Shown here piece after piece: positions 50,282-60,204 of a DNA stretch of 64,000 nucleotides. How positions within the stretch are numbered: the first letter of the stretch is position 1; the number at the start of each line of letters is the position of its first letter. Source of the DNA: [Scytonema hofmanni] UTEX 2349 (GTDB taxonomy: Bacteria; Cyanobacteriota; Cyanobacteriia; Cyanobacteriales; Nostocaceae); NCBI RefSeq assembly GCF_000582685.1, contig NZ_KK073768.1:2595130-2659129 (forward strand), in the 5' to 3' direction. The position numbers were made by a program, and so were the translations under genes. The notes below the pieces were generated by a model. That model saw nothing but the letters and a program-made list of their open reading frames with translations, made no database searches and had not been told where the DNA came from.

Positions 50282-52078
50282 TTAGGAACACAATTCAAAA
50301 TTCGCCGCTGAATAAGATAGATTAAAGTTGTAATAAGGATCTTTGCCCAACTTTTGAAAATATTCTTTCCACTTATGATTTAATTGTTCCAATTCTCCTG
50401 GTTTTAGCCCTTTCTGCCGACTAGCAGATTCATAGTGAATGAGTTGGGTTAATGGTGTTACTACATTACGATATCCCGCATGATGAGCTTTTAAGCATAA
50501 ATCTACATCATTGTAATTAAGGGGAAAATTTTCATCAAGCCCTCCTAACTGCTGAAACAGTTCTTGTCGCATCATTAGACAAGCACCAGTTACCGCCAAA
50601 TAATTTCTGTTGACAATATTTGAACAAAAATAACCAGGGTGTTCGCCCTCAAAACCATAGAATGCATGAATTGGGTTGCCATCAAGAATTATTACCCCTA
50701 CATGTTGTATTGTCCCATTAGGAAAGAAAAGTTTAGCACCGACTGCACCAATTTCTTTCTGTTGTGCGAGTTCTAACATTGATTTCAGCCAGTCTGGGGT
50801 AATTACTTCTGTATCATCATTAAGTAACAGCAAAAATTCTCCTTTGGCTTTAGCTGCCCCTTTATTGATTCGCGCACTAAAGTTAAACGGCTCTGCACAG
50901 CGAACTAGATGCAAATTAGGCGCTGAAATTGCCTGCAAAGTTGCTTCGGGAATATCATAACCATCAACTACTATAATTTCATAGTTACAGTAGGTACTTA
51001 ACTGCTGGATACTATGTATGCAATTTTCTAAAAGACACAAAGAACCTTTACGAGTATTTATAGTTGTGCCAGCACTAGGAATAATGATACTAATTAAAGG
51101 CTGCCCAATAATATCCCGCCTAACTCTATAAATACCTGGATTTGCTGTTTCTTCTACACATCCTGGATATGAGCTACGTTCTAACATAGCTTGCAAAGCT
51201 TTTTGACCTGCAATATAAGCCCAAGGCTTGGCTTGAGAACCAGAGGCAGCTGAAGTTGGAATTGTCCGCCAGTGATAGAGAATTTTAGGAATATGATAAA
51301 TATTTTTGGTTTTTTCTACAACTCGCAATCCCAGGTCATAATCTTGAGAGCCATCATACTCGCTGCGGAAACCGCCAATTTCCCTAATAATGCTAGTTCG
51401 ATAAACACCTAAATGACAGGTGTACATAGTTGCATAAAAATATTCTGGCGACCAGTCTGGTTTGAAACATGGAGCGAAACGGTTGCCTTTAGTATCTATT
51501 TTATCTTCATCACTATAAATAAAATCTGCATCTGCATGAGAATTAATTAGTTTGGCATTTTCAAATAAAGCATCAATCGCTAACTCATCATCATGATCTA
51601 AAAGTGCAATATAATCTCCTGCTGCTAATTCTAAAGCAGAATTACTAGCAGCAGAAATATGACCATTTTCTGTTCTAAATACAACTTTGATTCTTGGATC
51701 AAGTTGACTATAGTAAGTCAGAATAGAGCGAATGTGGCTTTTTGGAGATGCATCATCAGCAATACAAAGTTCCCATTCTGGATAAATTTGATTTCTCACC
51801 GATTCAATTGCTTTTTCTAGCAATTCTGCCTCTACGTTATAGACAGGCATAATTACAGAAAACTTTGGGTGTAAATCCCATTGGTTAATTTGTTTTTGAG
51901 CAATGTTAATATTTTGCTCTGTTATTTTATTTTTTCGTATCCATTTTTGATAATATATTTTTTCTTTAAATCTAGATTTAATACGTTTATATAAATATAT
52001 TAAGAGCCTTTGCGTTCCTTGTCTGCGCCAAAGGTAATTGAGTTTATTAAGTTTTTGACTAATAGCAAAAATTTTCAT
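50282..52078 (-). CDS. Two-domain GT2 glycosyltransferase
   Basis: The product has 598 residues. GT2 domain 1 (about 72-310) has 'FSVIMPVYNVEAELLEKAIE', 'ADDASPKS' and 'YIALLDHDDELA'. Domain 2 (about 325-570) has 'LISIIIPSAGTTINTRKG', 'FLLLLNDDTEVITPDWL' and 'MMRQELFQQLGGLDENFPLN'. Such tandem enzymes can add two sugars in turn. It lies in the polysaccharide locus, with its promoter in the 205-bp gap upstream. Confidence 0.9.
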   Translation of the reverse strand: MKIFAISQKLNKLNYLWRRQGTQRLLIYLYKRIKSRFKEKIYYQKWIRKNKITEQNINIAQKQINQWDLHPKFSVIMPVYNVEAELLEKAIESVRNQIYPEWELCIADDASPKSHIRSILTYYSQLDPRIKVVFRTENGHISAASNSALELAAGDYIALLDHDDELAIDALFENAKLINSHADADFIYSDEDKIDTKGNRFAPCFKPDWSPEYFYATMYTCHLGVYRTSIIREIGGFRSEYDGSQDYDLGLRVVEKTKNIYHIPKILYHWRTIPTSAASGSQAKPWAYIAGQKALQAMLERSSYPGCVEETANPGIYRVRRDIIGQPLISIIIPSAGTTINTRKGSLCLLENCIHSIQQLSTYCNYEIIVVDGYDIPEATLQAISAPNLHLVRCAEPFNFSARINKGAAKAKGEFLLLLNDDTEVITPDWLKSMLELAQQKEIGAVGAKLFFPNGTIQHVGVIILDGNPIHAFYGFEGEHPGYFCSNIVNRNYLAVTGACLMMRQELFQQLGGLDENFPLNYNDVDLCLKAHHAGYRNVVTPLTQLIHYESASRQKGLKPGELEQLNHKWKEYFQKLGKDPYYNFNLSYSAANFELCS

Positions 52079-52283
52079 TTTTAAAGCTGCTTATTTTACT
52101 TTTGCTAGAAAAGACTTAGGTGTACCTCAATTGCTTAACGTTATATAACTGTCCTTATAATTAAACTCAACCTTACTATGCTCGTAATGGAAATGGCTTG
52201 TTTGAATAGAAAATAACTTATTACCCTTGATAATGATTCAAATACTCAGAAAGTTCATAATTTATCCTAAAATTTTAATTAAA

Positions 52284-53126
52284 TTATGTTTTGACGGTAT
52301 CAAAAACGATGGCATTATACCCCAAAATTCCTTGCCAAGAATTTCTAACATTATACATCCGGGAATTGTATCCCAAATCACTTAATTTAATCAGCATCTC
52401 TAGGGAAAAAATTACATAAACCAAAATACCTTCCGCTCGTATAGGATCACCATGATAAACAGGCGGTAGGATATGATTTATAGAACCATCTTCTTGTAAT
52501 TTAGCTCTAACTTCGTCTCGATACCGATCGCTATAAAAAGGTACGGTGAAAATATGCCTACCTCCTGATTTGAGGATACGGTAAATTTCCTGAAAACCTT
52601 CATAGGGGTCGGGAATATGTTCAAATACATCACTACTCAGCACTAGATCAAATGAATAATCAGCAAAAGCAGTTTTAGTTAAATCTTGATGCAGGATACC
52701 ATTAATTACTTCCCCGCTTGTGTATTCCGTACCTAAATACTCACTTGCGGTATAATTAGGTAATTCTTTTAAAAGATTATGTAAACAACCCGTTGTCTCT
52801 GTATTGTAAATTTTAAAATCAGCTAATTCTTCTAGGATATTGGCTTTTTTAATCAACTCCTTGACGCTTTTAAACTTAAGTCCTTTAGCTTCTTGAATTA
52901 CACCCAAAAGTAGCACTGCCATTTGTCGATTTCGATTTGTAGAATGACAAACTTTACATGTTCCAGATTCCCTTAGATTCTCATTAAATTTTAAGAATAT
53001 AGTTAATTGACCGCATACTGGACAATAACCGAAAGTAAAGGTGTTTGTTAGAGCAAATTTATCAACCCAACTATTTTTAGGTTGAGTTAAAGGATAAATC
53101 TGAAATTGACTTAATGAACTATTCAT
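52284..53126 (-). CDS. SAM methyltransferase with N-terminal zinc-binding motif
   Basis: The product has 280 residues. 'CPVCGQ' and 'CKVCHSTNRNRQM' give four cysteines (about 35-61). A class I methyltransferase core follows, with 'FDLVLSSDVFEHIPDPYEGF' and 'RILKSGGRHIFTVPF'. It is probably a sugar or polysaccharide methylase in this locus. The start precedes the upstream GT gene's stop by 28 bp. Confidence 0.82.
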   Translation of the reverse strand: MNSSLSQFQIYPLTQPKNSWVDKFALTNTFTFGYCPVCGQLTIFLKFNENLRESGTCKVCHSTNRNRQMAVLLLGVIQEAKGLKFKSVKELIKKANILEELADFKIYNTETTGCLHNLLKELPNYTASEYLGTEYTSGEVINGILHQDLTKTAFADYSFDLVLSSDVFEHIPDPYEGFQEIYRILKSGGRHIFTVPFYSDRYRDEVRAKLQEDGSINHILPPVYHGDPIRAEGILVYVIFSLEMLIKLSDLGYNSRMYNVRNSWQGILGYNAIVFDTVKT

Positions 53127-53154
53127 TAGTTACTATGTTATGGTATATTTGTTA

Positions 53155-55392
53155 TTAACGAACACTGTCAATAGATTCAAGTAATTGTCTTAAAATTAAT
53201 TTCATTGCTTGTGGACTATATTCATTAATTACCTTGAAAGAATTCTGAGACAGTAAAGACCACAATTGATGATTATTATAAACTTTTAAAACAGCTTCAA
53301 CAAAATCTTTAACTTCATCAGCTATTAAAACATTAACTTCATGAGTTAATCCCATTCCTTCTGCACCAATAGATGTTGTCACTGTTGGCAAACCATAGGA
53401 AAGACTATGACCAATTTTACCTTTCATACCAGCACCATATCTTAAAGGTGCAACAAAAACGCGACTCTTCAGAAAATATGGTTCTACGTCTTGAATATAT
53501 CCAGTAACTTCAATTCGGCGATCGCTTGCTAAATCTTTCACCTCTGCTGGTGGATTACTACCCAATAAAGTAATCTTGATCTTAGGTTGTTCTTGCCAAA
53601 TTAAAGGCATAATTTCCTTACACATCCAAATTACTGCATCTACATTGGGCGTATGGTTGTAGCCACCAATAAACAATAAGCCATTCCTCTGTTCAAAATC
53701 TGGTAACTCTCCTTCATATTGGTGATGTATATTCGGTACAACGAGAACATTACTAATATGGAAATCCTCTAAAATCTTTTTCTCTACATCTGTAACAACA
53801 ACTGTTGAGTTAGCTATCCTAGCCATATTTAATTCCATGTCTCGCACTTTTCGCCAAGATGGTAAACTAGGATTATTATTGCTCTCAGGTGGTATTAACT
53901 CTTGTTGTCGTTGTAACCGTAAAAAATGCAAATCAACCGTATCATAAATAACACTTATTTTGGGATTTATCCTGATTATATTTATATACTTACTACATAA
54001 GTCAGGTCGGCATACCCAAGCAATGTCAATTAGTTCTAGTCGTTTAATTAGCTGATCTTGTAAACTAGGTTGCTGATACGTACAGTAAAGCACTTCAATA
54101 CCAAGATTTTGGAATTCCGATGTGTAGGGTTCTTGAGGAAGACCATTATCTGGTAGAAAAATTACAAAATATCCTAGTGTAAGAAAAATCTTAATTATAT
54201 TATAAAGCCTATAAGAACCTGACTCCTGATCGTGCAAAGGAACATAAGTATCTATTATTAAAATAGTTTTGTTTCCTTGTAATCTTCTAGCTGCCAACTC
54301 TGCGTTTTCTGCTTTAGGAGTAAGGTGACGCTTTAATTGCTCTTGCCATTTAAGCAAAAATTTATAACGATTAACTTTTTGATAGCTCTTAACACCAGTT
54401 TCTAAGCTAGTACCAGAACTAATTCCTTCATAATGAATCAATTGGGATTTAGGTTGGTATATAACCTTGTATCCCAATTGTCGAATAGCAAAACATAAAT
54501 CAGTATCTTCATAATATGCAGGTATAAACTCCTCGGAAAAACCACCCAAATTGTTGAAGATTTCGGTTCTAACTAGTAAACTTGCTGCTGAACAATAATC
54601 AACCTGTCTTACATAATTATACTCAGGCTGATCGGGATGTTCTAATCTCCCATAATTCCAGCCAGAAGCATCTTGCCAAATAATTCCTCCCGCTTCTTGA
54701 AGTCTGCCATCTGGATAAATTAACTTTGAACCAACTGCACCAACTTCATTATCTTGTGTAATTACTTCAACTAAATTTTCTAACCATCCAGGCAACACTT
54801 GAGTATCATTATTTAAAAAACACAAAAATTCACCTTTTGCTCTTGCTGCACCTCGATTACAAGAACGAATAAAACCAAGATTTTGCTCATTAACTAAAAG
54901 TTGAATAGTTGAAGAATAACTTAGATACTCTTGAGTTTCATCGCTAGAATTATCATCAACGACAATAATTTCAAAGTTAATTGAGTTTGATAATTGACTT
55001 TGTAAAGAAATTAAACAATTAAAAGTATAAGTAAATTTATTGTAAACAGGTATAATAACTGATACTTGCGGATTTGGACAATTAGGAAAATTAAATTTTA
55101 TTTTTTTGGGAGTATCAATTACTGTATATTTTTGGATATTTTCTAAATTATTAATAACCCCATATTGTGATTTATTCAGATTTGGTTTAATTTTAGTAAT
55201 TACTTTTTGTAAATAACCTCTCAACCCCTCTTTTTTAAAAACAATCCATTCTCTCTGAAAATTAATTTTTTTGTTGTTGTCAGGAATCATAATCTTTTCC
55301 TTTAATTCAAGCTGAACTTGTAATAGTAAAGCTTGAATTTCTTCCAATTCTTTTTGTTTGCCTAATAATTTATACAAATACTCTTGATTCAT
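53155..55392 (-). CDS. GT2-GT4 fusion glycosyltransferase
   Basis: The product has 745 residues. A short coiled coil (about 5-35) is followed by a GT2 domain (about 110-350, 'VSVIIPVYNKFTYTFNCLIS', 'CFLNNDTQVLPGWLENLV') and a GT4-like domain (about 375-740, 'FIGGYNHTPNVDAVIWM', 'APLRYGAGMKGKIGHSLSYG'). It probably adds two different sugars. It lies between two methyltransferase genes. Confidence 0.9.
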   Translation of the reverse strand: MNQEYLYKLLGKQKELEEIQALLLQVQLELKEKIMIPDNNKKINFQREWIVFKKEGLRGYLQKVITKIKPNLNKSQYGVINNLENIQKYTVIDTPKKIKFNFPNCPNPQVSVIIPVYNKFTYTFNCLISLQSQLSNSINFEIIVVDDNSSDETQEYLSYSSTIQLLVNEQNLGFIRSCNRGAARAKGEFLCFLNNDTQVLPGWLENLVEVITQDNEVGAVGSKLIYPDGRLQEAGGIIWQDASGWNYGRLEHPDQPEYNYVRQVDYCSAASLLVRTEIFNNLGGFSEEFIPAYYEDTDLCFAIRQLGYKVIYQPKSQLIHYEGISSGTSLETGVKSYQKVNRYKFLLKWQEQLKRHLTPKAENAELAARRLQGNKTILIIDTYVPLHDQESGSYRLYNIIKIFLTLGYFVIFLPDNGLPQEPYTSEFQNLGIEVLYCTYQQPSLQDQLIKRLELIDIAWVCRPDLCSKYINIIRINPKISVIYDTVDLHFLRLQRQQELIPPESNNNPSLPSWRKVRDMELNMARIANSTVVVTDVEKKILEDFHISNVLVVPNIHHQYEGELPDFEQRNGLLFIGGYNHTPNVDAVIWMCKEIMPLIWQEQPKIKITLLGSNPPAEVKDLASDRRIEVTGYIQDVEPYFLKSRVFVAPLRYGAGMKGKIGHSLSYGLPTVTTSIGAEGMGLTHEVNVLIADEVKDFVEAVLKVYNNHQLWSLLSQNSFKVINEYSPQAMKLILRQLLESIDSVR

Positions 55393-55443
55393 TACTTTAA
55401 TAAGCTCCTTTAATTAAAGAAAGTTAAAATTAACCAATATTTA

Positions 55444-56880
55444 TCAAGAGCGCAATCTAAAAATTTGTTTGAGTTGAAACCAGAATTTACGCATTTTCCA
55501 AAATTTGCTAGTTTCCATTGCTTGAATAATATTTTGAGCTTGTTGCCATTCACTTTGAGCTTGTTGGAGAAGTCTTTGAGTTTCCTGCCATTCCCGATAG
55601 GGTGATTCTAATTTTATCTGAGTTTGTTGAAATTGAGACTGCGATCGCTCCAATTCTAACTGAGTTTGTTGCAGTTGCGATTGCGATCGCTCTAATTCAA
55701 TCTGAGTCTCTTGCTGTTGCGATTGCGATCGCTCTAATTCAATCTGAGTCTCTTGCAGTTGCGATTGCGAGCGCTCTAATTCAATCTGAGTCTCTTGCAG
55801 TTGCGATTGCGAGCGCTCTAATTCAATCTGAGTCTCTTGCAGTTGCGATTGCGAGCGCTCTAATTCTGTCTGAGTCTCTTGCAGTTGAGATTGCGATCGC
55901 TCTAATTCAATCTGAGTAACTTGCAGTTGCGATTGCGATCGCTCTAATTCAATCTGAGTAACTTGCAGTTGCGATTGCGATCGCTCTAATTCAATCTGAG
56001 TCTCTTGCAGTTGAGATTGCGAGCGCTCTAATTCAATCTGAGTAACTTGCAGTTGAGATTGCGAGCGCTCCCAAAATTGAGCTTGAGTATCTTGCAATTG
56101 AGATTGCGAGTGCTGCGATTCTTCTAATAGCTTAGAGTCGCGATCGCTGATTGCAGCATATTCTCCTTCTATAGTCCAAGGATCTGCCCGAATAATAAAC
56201 TGTAAAGTGTCGGCATCTTCATCTTCTTCAATTTGTTTAATAGTATCACTGTTGAATTGTTCCCTCTTATTTTGAGGTATCAAAGAATTTTCTGAAAAAA
56301 TTTCTATTTTTGTCCGATCAGCAATATTTACTAAATATCCTGGTCTCTCAAATAACTCCTCAACCGTTTTTCTGGTAAAAAACCTCAGGTGAGTATTATC
56401 TAAAATACCTAATTCTGTATATTCAAATCTACCTTCTAGCAAAGACAAGCGAATTGCACCGTGAGCAATATTTGGAATAGAAGCAACTATATATCCATCT
56501 TTTTTTAATATCTGCTTGGTTTCTTCCAAAATTTTCCAAGGGTTTCGCAGATGTTCCAAAACATCTCCAAACACTGCTACATCGAACTCCTGACGAGGTA
56601 ATATTTCTGTAACAGAAACAAAATCCAAATCGGCAACTATTACCTCTGTACAGTACTGTTCGGCAACTTTGAGAGCATCTGAGTTTATATCTACTCCTGT
56701 GACAATACACCCTTTCTTCTTAAGTAACTGAGCAAAGTAACCAGTCGCGCACCCAAAGTCTACTACTCGCTGATTATCTCCAATAAGGTAGAACATTTTC
56801 CTTAAACTGGTGTTTTCATCCAAACCTTCTTGTGTCAGGTGTTCAGCCGATGGATAATCTTTTGACCAATCTTTAGCCAT
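55444..56880 (-). CDS. Methyltransferase with 14-residue coiled-coil repeats
   Basis: The product has 478 residues. The N-terminal class I methyltransferase (about 1-200) has 'VVDFGCATGYFAQLLKKKG' and 'VAVFGDVLEHLRNPW'. About 245-430 is a near-perfect 14-residue repeat (ETQIELERSQSQLQ). The end 'FWKMRKFWFQLKQIFRLRS' resembles that of chain-terminator methylases in ABC-exported polysaccharides such as WbdD, where a coiled coil sets chain length; this link is inferred. Wzt/Wzm genes are directly upstream. Confidence 0.85.
   Translation of the reverse strand: MAKDWSKDYPSAEHLTQEGLDENTSLRKMFYLIGDNQRVVDFGCATGYFAQLLKKKGCIVTGVDINSDALKVAEQYCTEVIVADLDFVSVTEILPRQEFDVAVFGDVLEHLRNPWKILEETKQILKKDGYIVASIPNIAHGAIRLSLLEGRFEYTELGILDNTHLRFFTRKTVEELFERPGYLVNIADRTKIEIFSENSLIPQNKREQFNSDTIKQIEEDEDADTLQFIIRADPWTIEGEYAAISDRDSKLLEESQHSQSQLQDTQAQFWERSQSQLQVTQIELERSQSQLQETQIELERSQSQLQVTQIELERSQSQLQVTQIELERSQSQLQETQTELERSQSQLQETQIELERSQSQLQETQIELERSQSQLQETQIELERSQSQQQETQIELERSQSQLQQTQLELERSQSQFQQTQIKLESPYREWQETQRLLQQAQSEWQQAQNIIQAMETSKFWKMRKFWFQLKQIFRLRS
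55610..56110. repeat. 42-bp tandem repeat inside the methyltransferase gene
   Basis: About twelve copies of a 42-bp unit (ATTGCGATCGCTCTAATTCA...). The copies differ at the HIP1 site: GCGATCGC in some and GCGAGCGC in others. Length change by slippage would keep the frame. Confidence 0.92.
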
Positions 56881-56907
56881 AATTATAGTACCTTTAGTAT
56901 ATATTAA

Positions 56908-58257
56908 CTAAACTTGTGTTACTGCTGTTGGTAAAACTTGCTTATTTACTTTAACGACCATCGGTTGATCGACTAAAGCATGAATGCGCTTTCCATTGTC
57001 TGGTGGCAAAATTTGAAAAACCATTATATTATCAATCCAGTCAAAGCTAAGAGCTTCATAGCTTTCAGAACCAGCAACTGTTAAGCTATAAGAACTAGGT
57101 CGAAGAGGTAAATTAAATTCAAACTGAATTTCTATTTCTTCTCCTGGATATAATTTATCTATTTTGATATTTTCTTCTAAAGTATTGCTACCAATTACTT
57201 CAGTCCCATTTTTATCGCACACATAAAAGCCTAATATGCAACTTTTTATAACAGAATAAACTTTTACATTCACAACTAATGTTACTTCTTCATTAAATGC
57301 AAATATAGGAGTTTCGCCAGCATAATCACCTAATTGATTCAGGAGCTTTACGCTTTCGATTCTAGCTTTTCCGCTTCCTCTGCGTGTTGCCTTGCTTAAA
57401 TTTGAACTTAGAGATTCAATAGTATCATGATTTGCAGAATTTGAAGCCTGTATTCCGTTATCTACAACTGTATTTACTTGCTGTTGGGAGTTAACCTCAA
57501 TCTCTTGTGCTAAACCTAATTCAAGTTCTGTAACTAATTTTAAATATTCAATTACAACGGCATTTGGCAATCCTGTCGTATGTATTTTTCCGTCATGAAT
57601 CATAATCGCTGAATTGCACAATGTTTTGATTGCGCCGGCATCATGGGAAACAAATAATGTTGTCACTCCAGAATCCATCATTGCACGCATCCGTCGCATA
57701 CAGCGATGTTGAAATACAATATCTCCAACAGCGAGTGCTTCGTCAACAATTAAAATCTCAGGATCGACATTGACTGCAACAGCAAATGCCAAGCGGACAT
57801 ACATACCACTAGAATAAGTTTTAACAGGTTGCTCAATGAAATCGCCGATATCGGCAAAAGCAGCAATATCATCAAATCTGTCTTCAATTTGTTTTTGACT
57901 CAATCCTAACAATCGTCCGTTAAAAAAGACATTTTGTCTTCCAGTAAACTCTGGGTTAAAACCACTTCCTAATTCTAATAAAGCAGAAATTCGACCCTCG
58001 ACTCGCACATCACCACTGGATGGTGTGAGGGTTCCTGCTATAATTTGTAGCAATGTACTTTTTCCACAACCGTTGCGTCCAACGATTCCAACTGTCTGCC
58101 CTTTGGGAATCTCAATGTTGATATCCCGAAGTGCCCAAAATTCATCTGCTCTACTCTTACCAGGTAGCAAAACTTCTTTGAGCTTATCTACAGGGCGGCT
58201 GTAGCGTTTGAAACACTTCGAGACATTTTTAAGGGAAATAGCAATTTCTTCACCCAT
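56908..58257 (-). CDS. wzt: Polysaccharide ABC exporter ATPase (Wzt)
   Basis: The product has 449 residues from ATG 58257; a TTG seven codons upstream is weaker. The ATPase has 'GIVGRNGCGKSTLLQIIAG' (Walker A), 'KTYSSGMYVRLAFAVA' (signature) and 'EILIVDEALAVGD'. The C-terminal domain (about 300-430) is the Wzt carbohydrate-binding type. With Wzm it exports a finished polysaccharide across the inner membrane and reads its end group. wzm lies 77 bp upstream. Confidence 0.93.
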   Translation of the reverse strand: MGEEIAISLKNVSKCFKRYSRPVDKLKEVLLPGKSRADEFWALRDINIEIPKGQTVGIVGRNGCGKSTLLQIIAGTLTPSSGDVRVEGRISALLELGSGFNPEFTGRQNVFFNGRLLGLSQKQIEDRFDDIAAFADIGDFIEQPVKTYSSGMYVRLAFAVAVNVDPEILIVDEALAVGDIVFQHRCMRRMRAMMDSGVTTLFVSHDAGAIKTLCNSAIMIHDGKIHTTGLPNAVVIEYLKLVTELELGLAQEIEVNSQQQVNTVVDNGIQASNSANHDTIESLSSNLSKATRRGSGKARIESVKLLNQLGDYAGETPIFAFNEEVTLVVNVKVYSVIKSCILGFYVCDKNGTEVIGSNTLEENIKIDKLYPGEEIEIQFEFNLPLRPSSYSLTVAGSESYEALSFDWIDNIMVFQILPPDNGKRIHALVDQPMVVKVNKQVLPTAVTQV

Positions 58258-58334
58258 ACTTTTGCTGTCAATTTTCAAAACTCACACACTAAAGCTAAAA
58301 TTTGATTGCACTCCCAGCTAAATACTTGTAATGC

Positions 58335-59180
58335 TTACAACACATCTGCAAATGCAGGACGCAGACGCCGATAACACCACAATCCACCACAAAAAATTAC
58401 TAAAGCAATTAGTGAGGAAACTCCCAACTCGCCCCAGTGTTTAACCTCTCCAACTAATATTAAATCACGATAGACTTCTGCGATCGCTGTCATGGGATTT
58501 AACCAAAATACCCAACCCCGCCATTGCTCTGGAATTGCACTTGCTGGATAGATAATTGGTGTTAAATACATCCAAATGTTTAAAATTACTCCTAATGTCT
58601 GCGGTATATCTCGTAAAAATACGGTAATTGCTGCGGTAAAATAGCCTAAACCTGCTGTTAACAATAACTGGGGTAGCCAGACTAAGGGTAACAGGGCTAA
58701 GGTGGTATGTAAAGTATGGGAAGTCACAGCTACAAAAAAAATCAACGCCATTAAACCAAAAGAACTTTCAATTAACGTTGATAAAATTGGCACTAATGGT
58801 AACAATCCCAAAGGAAAGACCACTTTCTTGACTAAATTGGGCTGTCCTACCACCGAATTTGCCGCTTGAGTTAAACCGCTACTAAAGGCAATCCAGGGCA
58901 GTAACCCAGCAAAGAGCCACAAACCAAATGTAAAATTATTGTCTGGTAAAGTTTTCAGACTCAGCTTAACTTTCAGCACTACCGAGAAAACATAAGTATA
59001 TATCAGCAACTGCGACAGTTGATTTAGCAAAGGCCATAAATTTCCTAAAACAGAACCTTTGTAACGCGCTTCTAAGTCACGCCTAACTAAAGTTCTGAGT
59101 AAATCAAACTTTGCCCACCACCGCTGATTAACTGGCAGCCAGCGCCTCGGTTTAAGAGCTTTACGGACAACCCCTCGCAT
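58335..59180 (-). CDS. wzm: Polysaccharide ABC exporter permease (Wzm)
   Basis: The product has 281 residues from ATG 59180 (an upstream TTG is possible) with six transmembrane helices. 'FDLLRTLVRRDLEARYKGSV' and 'LGNLWPLLNQLSQLLIYTYV' are the ABC-2 export permease start. It pairs with Wzt. It is the first gene of the minus-strand export block; the 283 bp upstream show no gene. Confidence 0.93.
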   Translation of the reverse strand: MRGVVRKALKPRRWLPVNQRWWAKFDLLRTLVRRDLEARYKGSVLGNLWPLLNQLSQLLIYTYVFSVVLKVKLSLKTLPDNNFTFGLWLFAGLLPWIAFSSGLTQAANSVVGQPNLVKKVVFPLGLLPLVPILSTLIESSFGLMALIFFVAVTSHTLHTTLALLPLVWLPQLLLTAGLGYFTAAITVFLRDIPQTLGVILNIWMYLTPIIYPASAIPEQWRGWVFWLNPMTAIAEVYRDLILVGEVKHWGELGVSSLIALVIFCGGLWCYRRLRPAFADVL

Positions 59181-59475
59181 AGTTTGCAACAATTTCTGTT
59201 CCCTTTGTCACTACGTACACACCCAATTTTTCTCAATGAAGCCAAGCTTGCTATTAAAGTTCCCGTTTTATTTTTTTTGCAATACATTAATGAGTTAGCA
59301 AAAAATTACACCAGAATTATCTTGGCAATTATACAATGAATCGATTCGATCAAGTGGATTTTGACAAAAATCCCACTTTTATTGCCATAGGGATTTTTAA
59401 TATTTAACCGCTCGTATTTGTTTAAGTCAAACTATCTGGCTCAATACAACTTGAATTTTACTAACATATGTTATG

Positions 59476-59768
59476 TCAAGGCAAATTATCCGGATCAATT
59501 CCTAACTCCCTTAACCTCTCGGTGAGTATAGCAGCTTTTGCTTCAGCTTCTTCCGCTCGTTGATGTTCAGTTTCCGCTCGTTGATGTTCTTGCAAAGCAG
59601 CTTCTTCAGGAGTTGGTATCAACTCAGCATCCTGATTAAAATAACGTAATCTTCCCTCCCAAATTCCTAAATATAAACTTAATTCTTGACTCCAACGCCA
59701 ACCTTTTTCTTCAGGTGCGATCGCTTGGTATTCGCTACCTACCAAGCGAAAACCTTCAAATTCATAGG
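59476..59768 (-). pseudogene. 3' relic of a Uma2-family gene
   Basis: The frame reads YEFEGFRLVGSEYQAIAPEE to the coiled end 'LTERLRELGIDPDNLP', which is the typical C-terminus of long Uma2 proteins. The catalytic N-terminal part is missing; beyond 59768 the sequence is repeat-like. Confidence 0.75.
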
Positions 59769-59852
59769 TTTACAGAAGCGCTTGCTAACTACTCCCTTTG
59801 GAGTCACGGATTCAGCTACACTGATCAGTGGTTTATTGCATTGTAAATAGGC

Positions 59853-60047
59853 ATGGAAATCGGACAAAAGGTTAAAGTCTGTCGTTTGCGCGATCGCGTC
59901 TCTCCCCCCGTAGTCAAAAGACTCGGACAAATTGGTGTCATCCAAGGCTTCAGAATGACTGATGCTAGCGGTGTCGGTGTGGTGGTTAAGTTTGAAGATA
60001 ATTTTTCGACTTGGTTTTTTGAAGATGAACTTAGAGTTGAACAATAA
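59853..60047 (+). CDS. Small SH3-like protein (DUF2862 type)
   Basis: The product has 64 residues: 'MEIGQKVKVCRLRDRVSP', 'GQIGVIQGFRMTDASG' and 'VVKFEDNFSTWFFEDEL'. This small beta-barrel family (recalled as DUF2862) is found in cyanobacteria and plastids; its function is unknown. It is followed by a hairpin at 60112 and the ArsA-like gene. Confidence 0.8.
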   Translation: MEIGQKVKVCRLRDRVSPPVVKRLGQIGVIQGFRMTDASGVGVVVKFEDNFSTWFFEDELRVEQ

Positions 60048-60111
60048 AAGGAACTTCCAGCACTCCAAAGTCTAAAGGTAGAATTCTTCTGCTAGAAAGT
60101 TCGTCCGGAAG

Positions 60112-60138
60112 CTTCTGCTTTGAAGTCCAAAGCAGAAG
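60112..60138 (+). terminator. Hairpin between the DUF2862 and ArsA-like genes
   Basis: A perfect 11-bp stem CTTCTGCTTTG / CAAAGCAGAAG with a 5-base loop. No T-run follows. Confidence 0.55.
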
Positions 60139-60204
60139 TTGGATGAAATGCCAAGAATGCTAAGTTGGAGTTGACACAACCGGCACCGAAAAGAGAATCA
60201 AGTA

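Noticed and set aside
55602..55919. + strand repetitive frame
   Set aside because: It is the reverse of the coiled-coil repeat of the methyltransferase gene.
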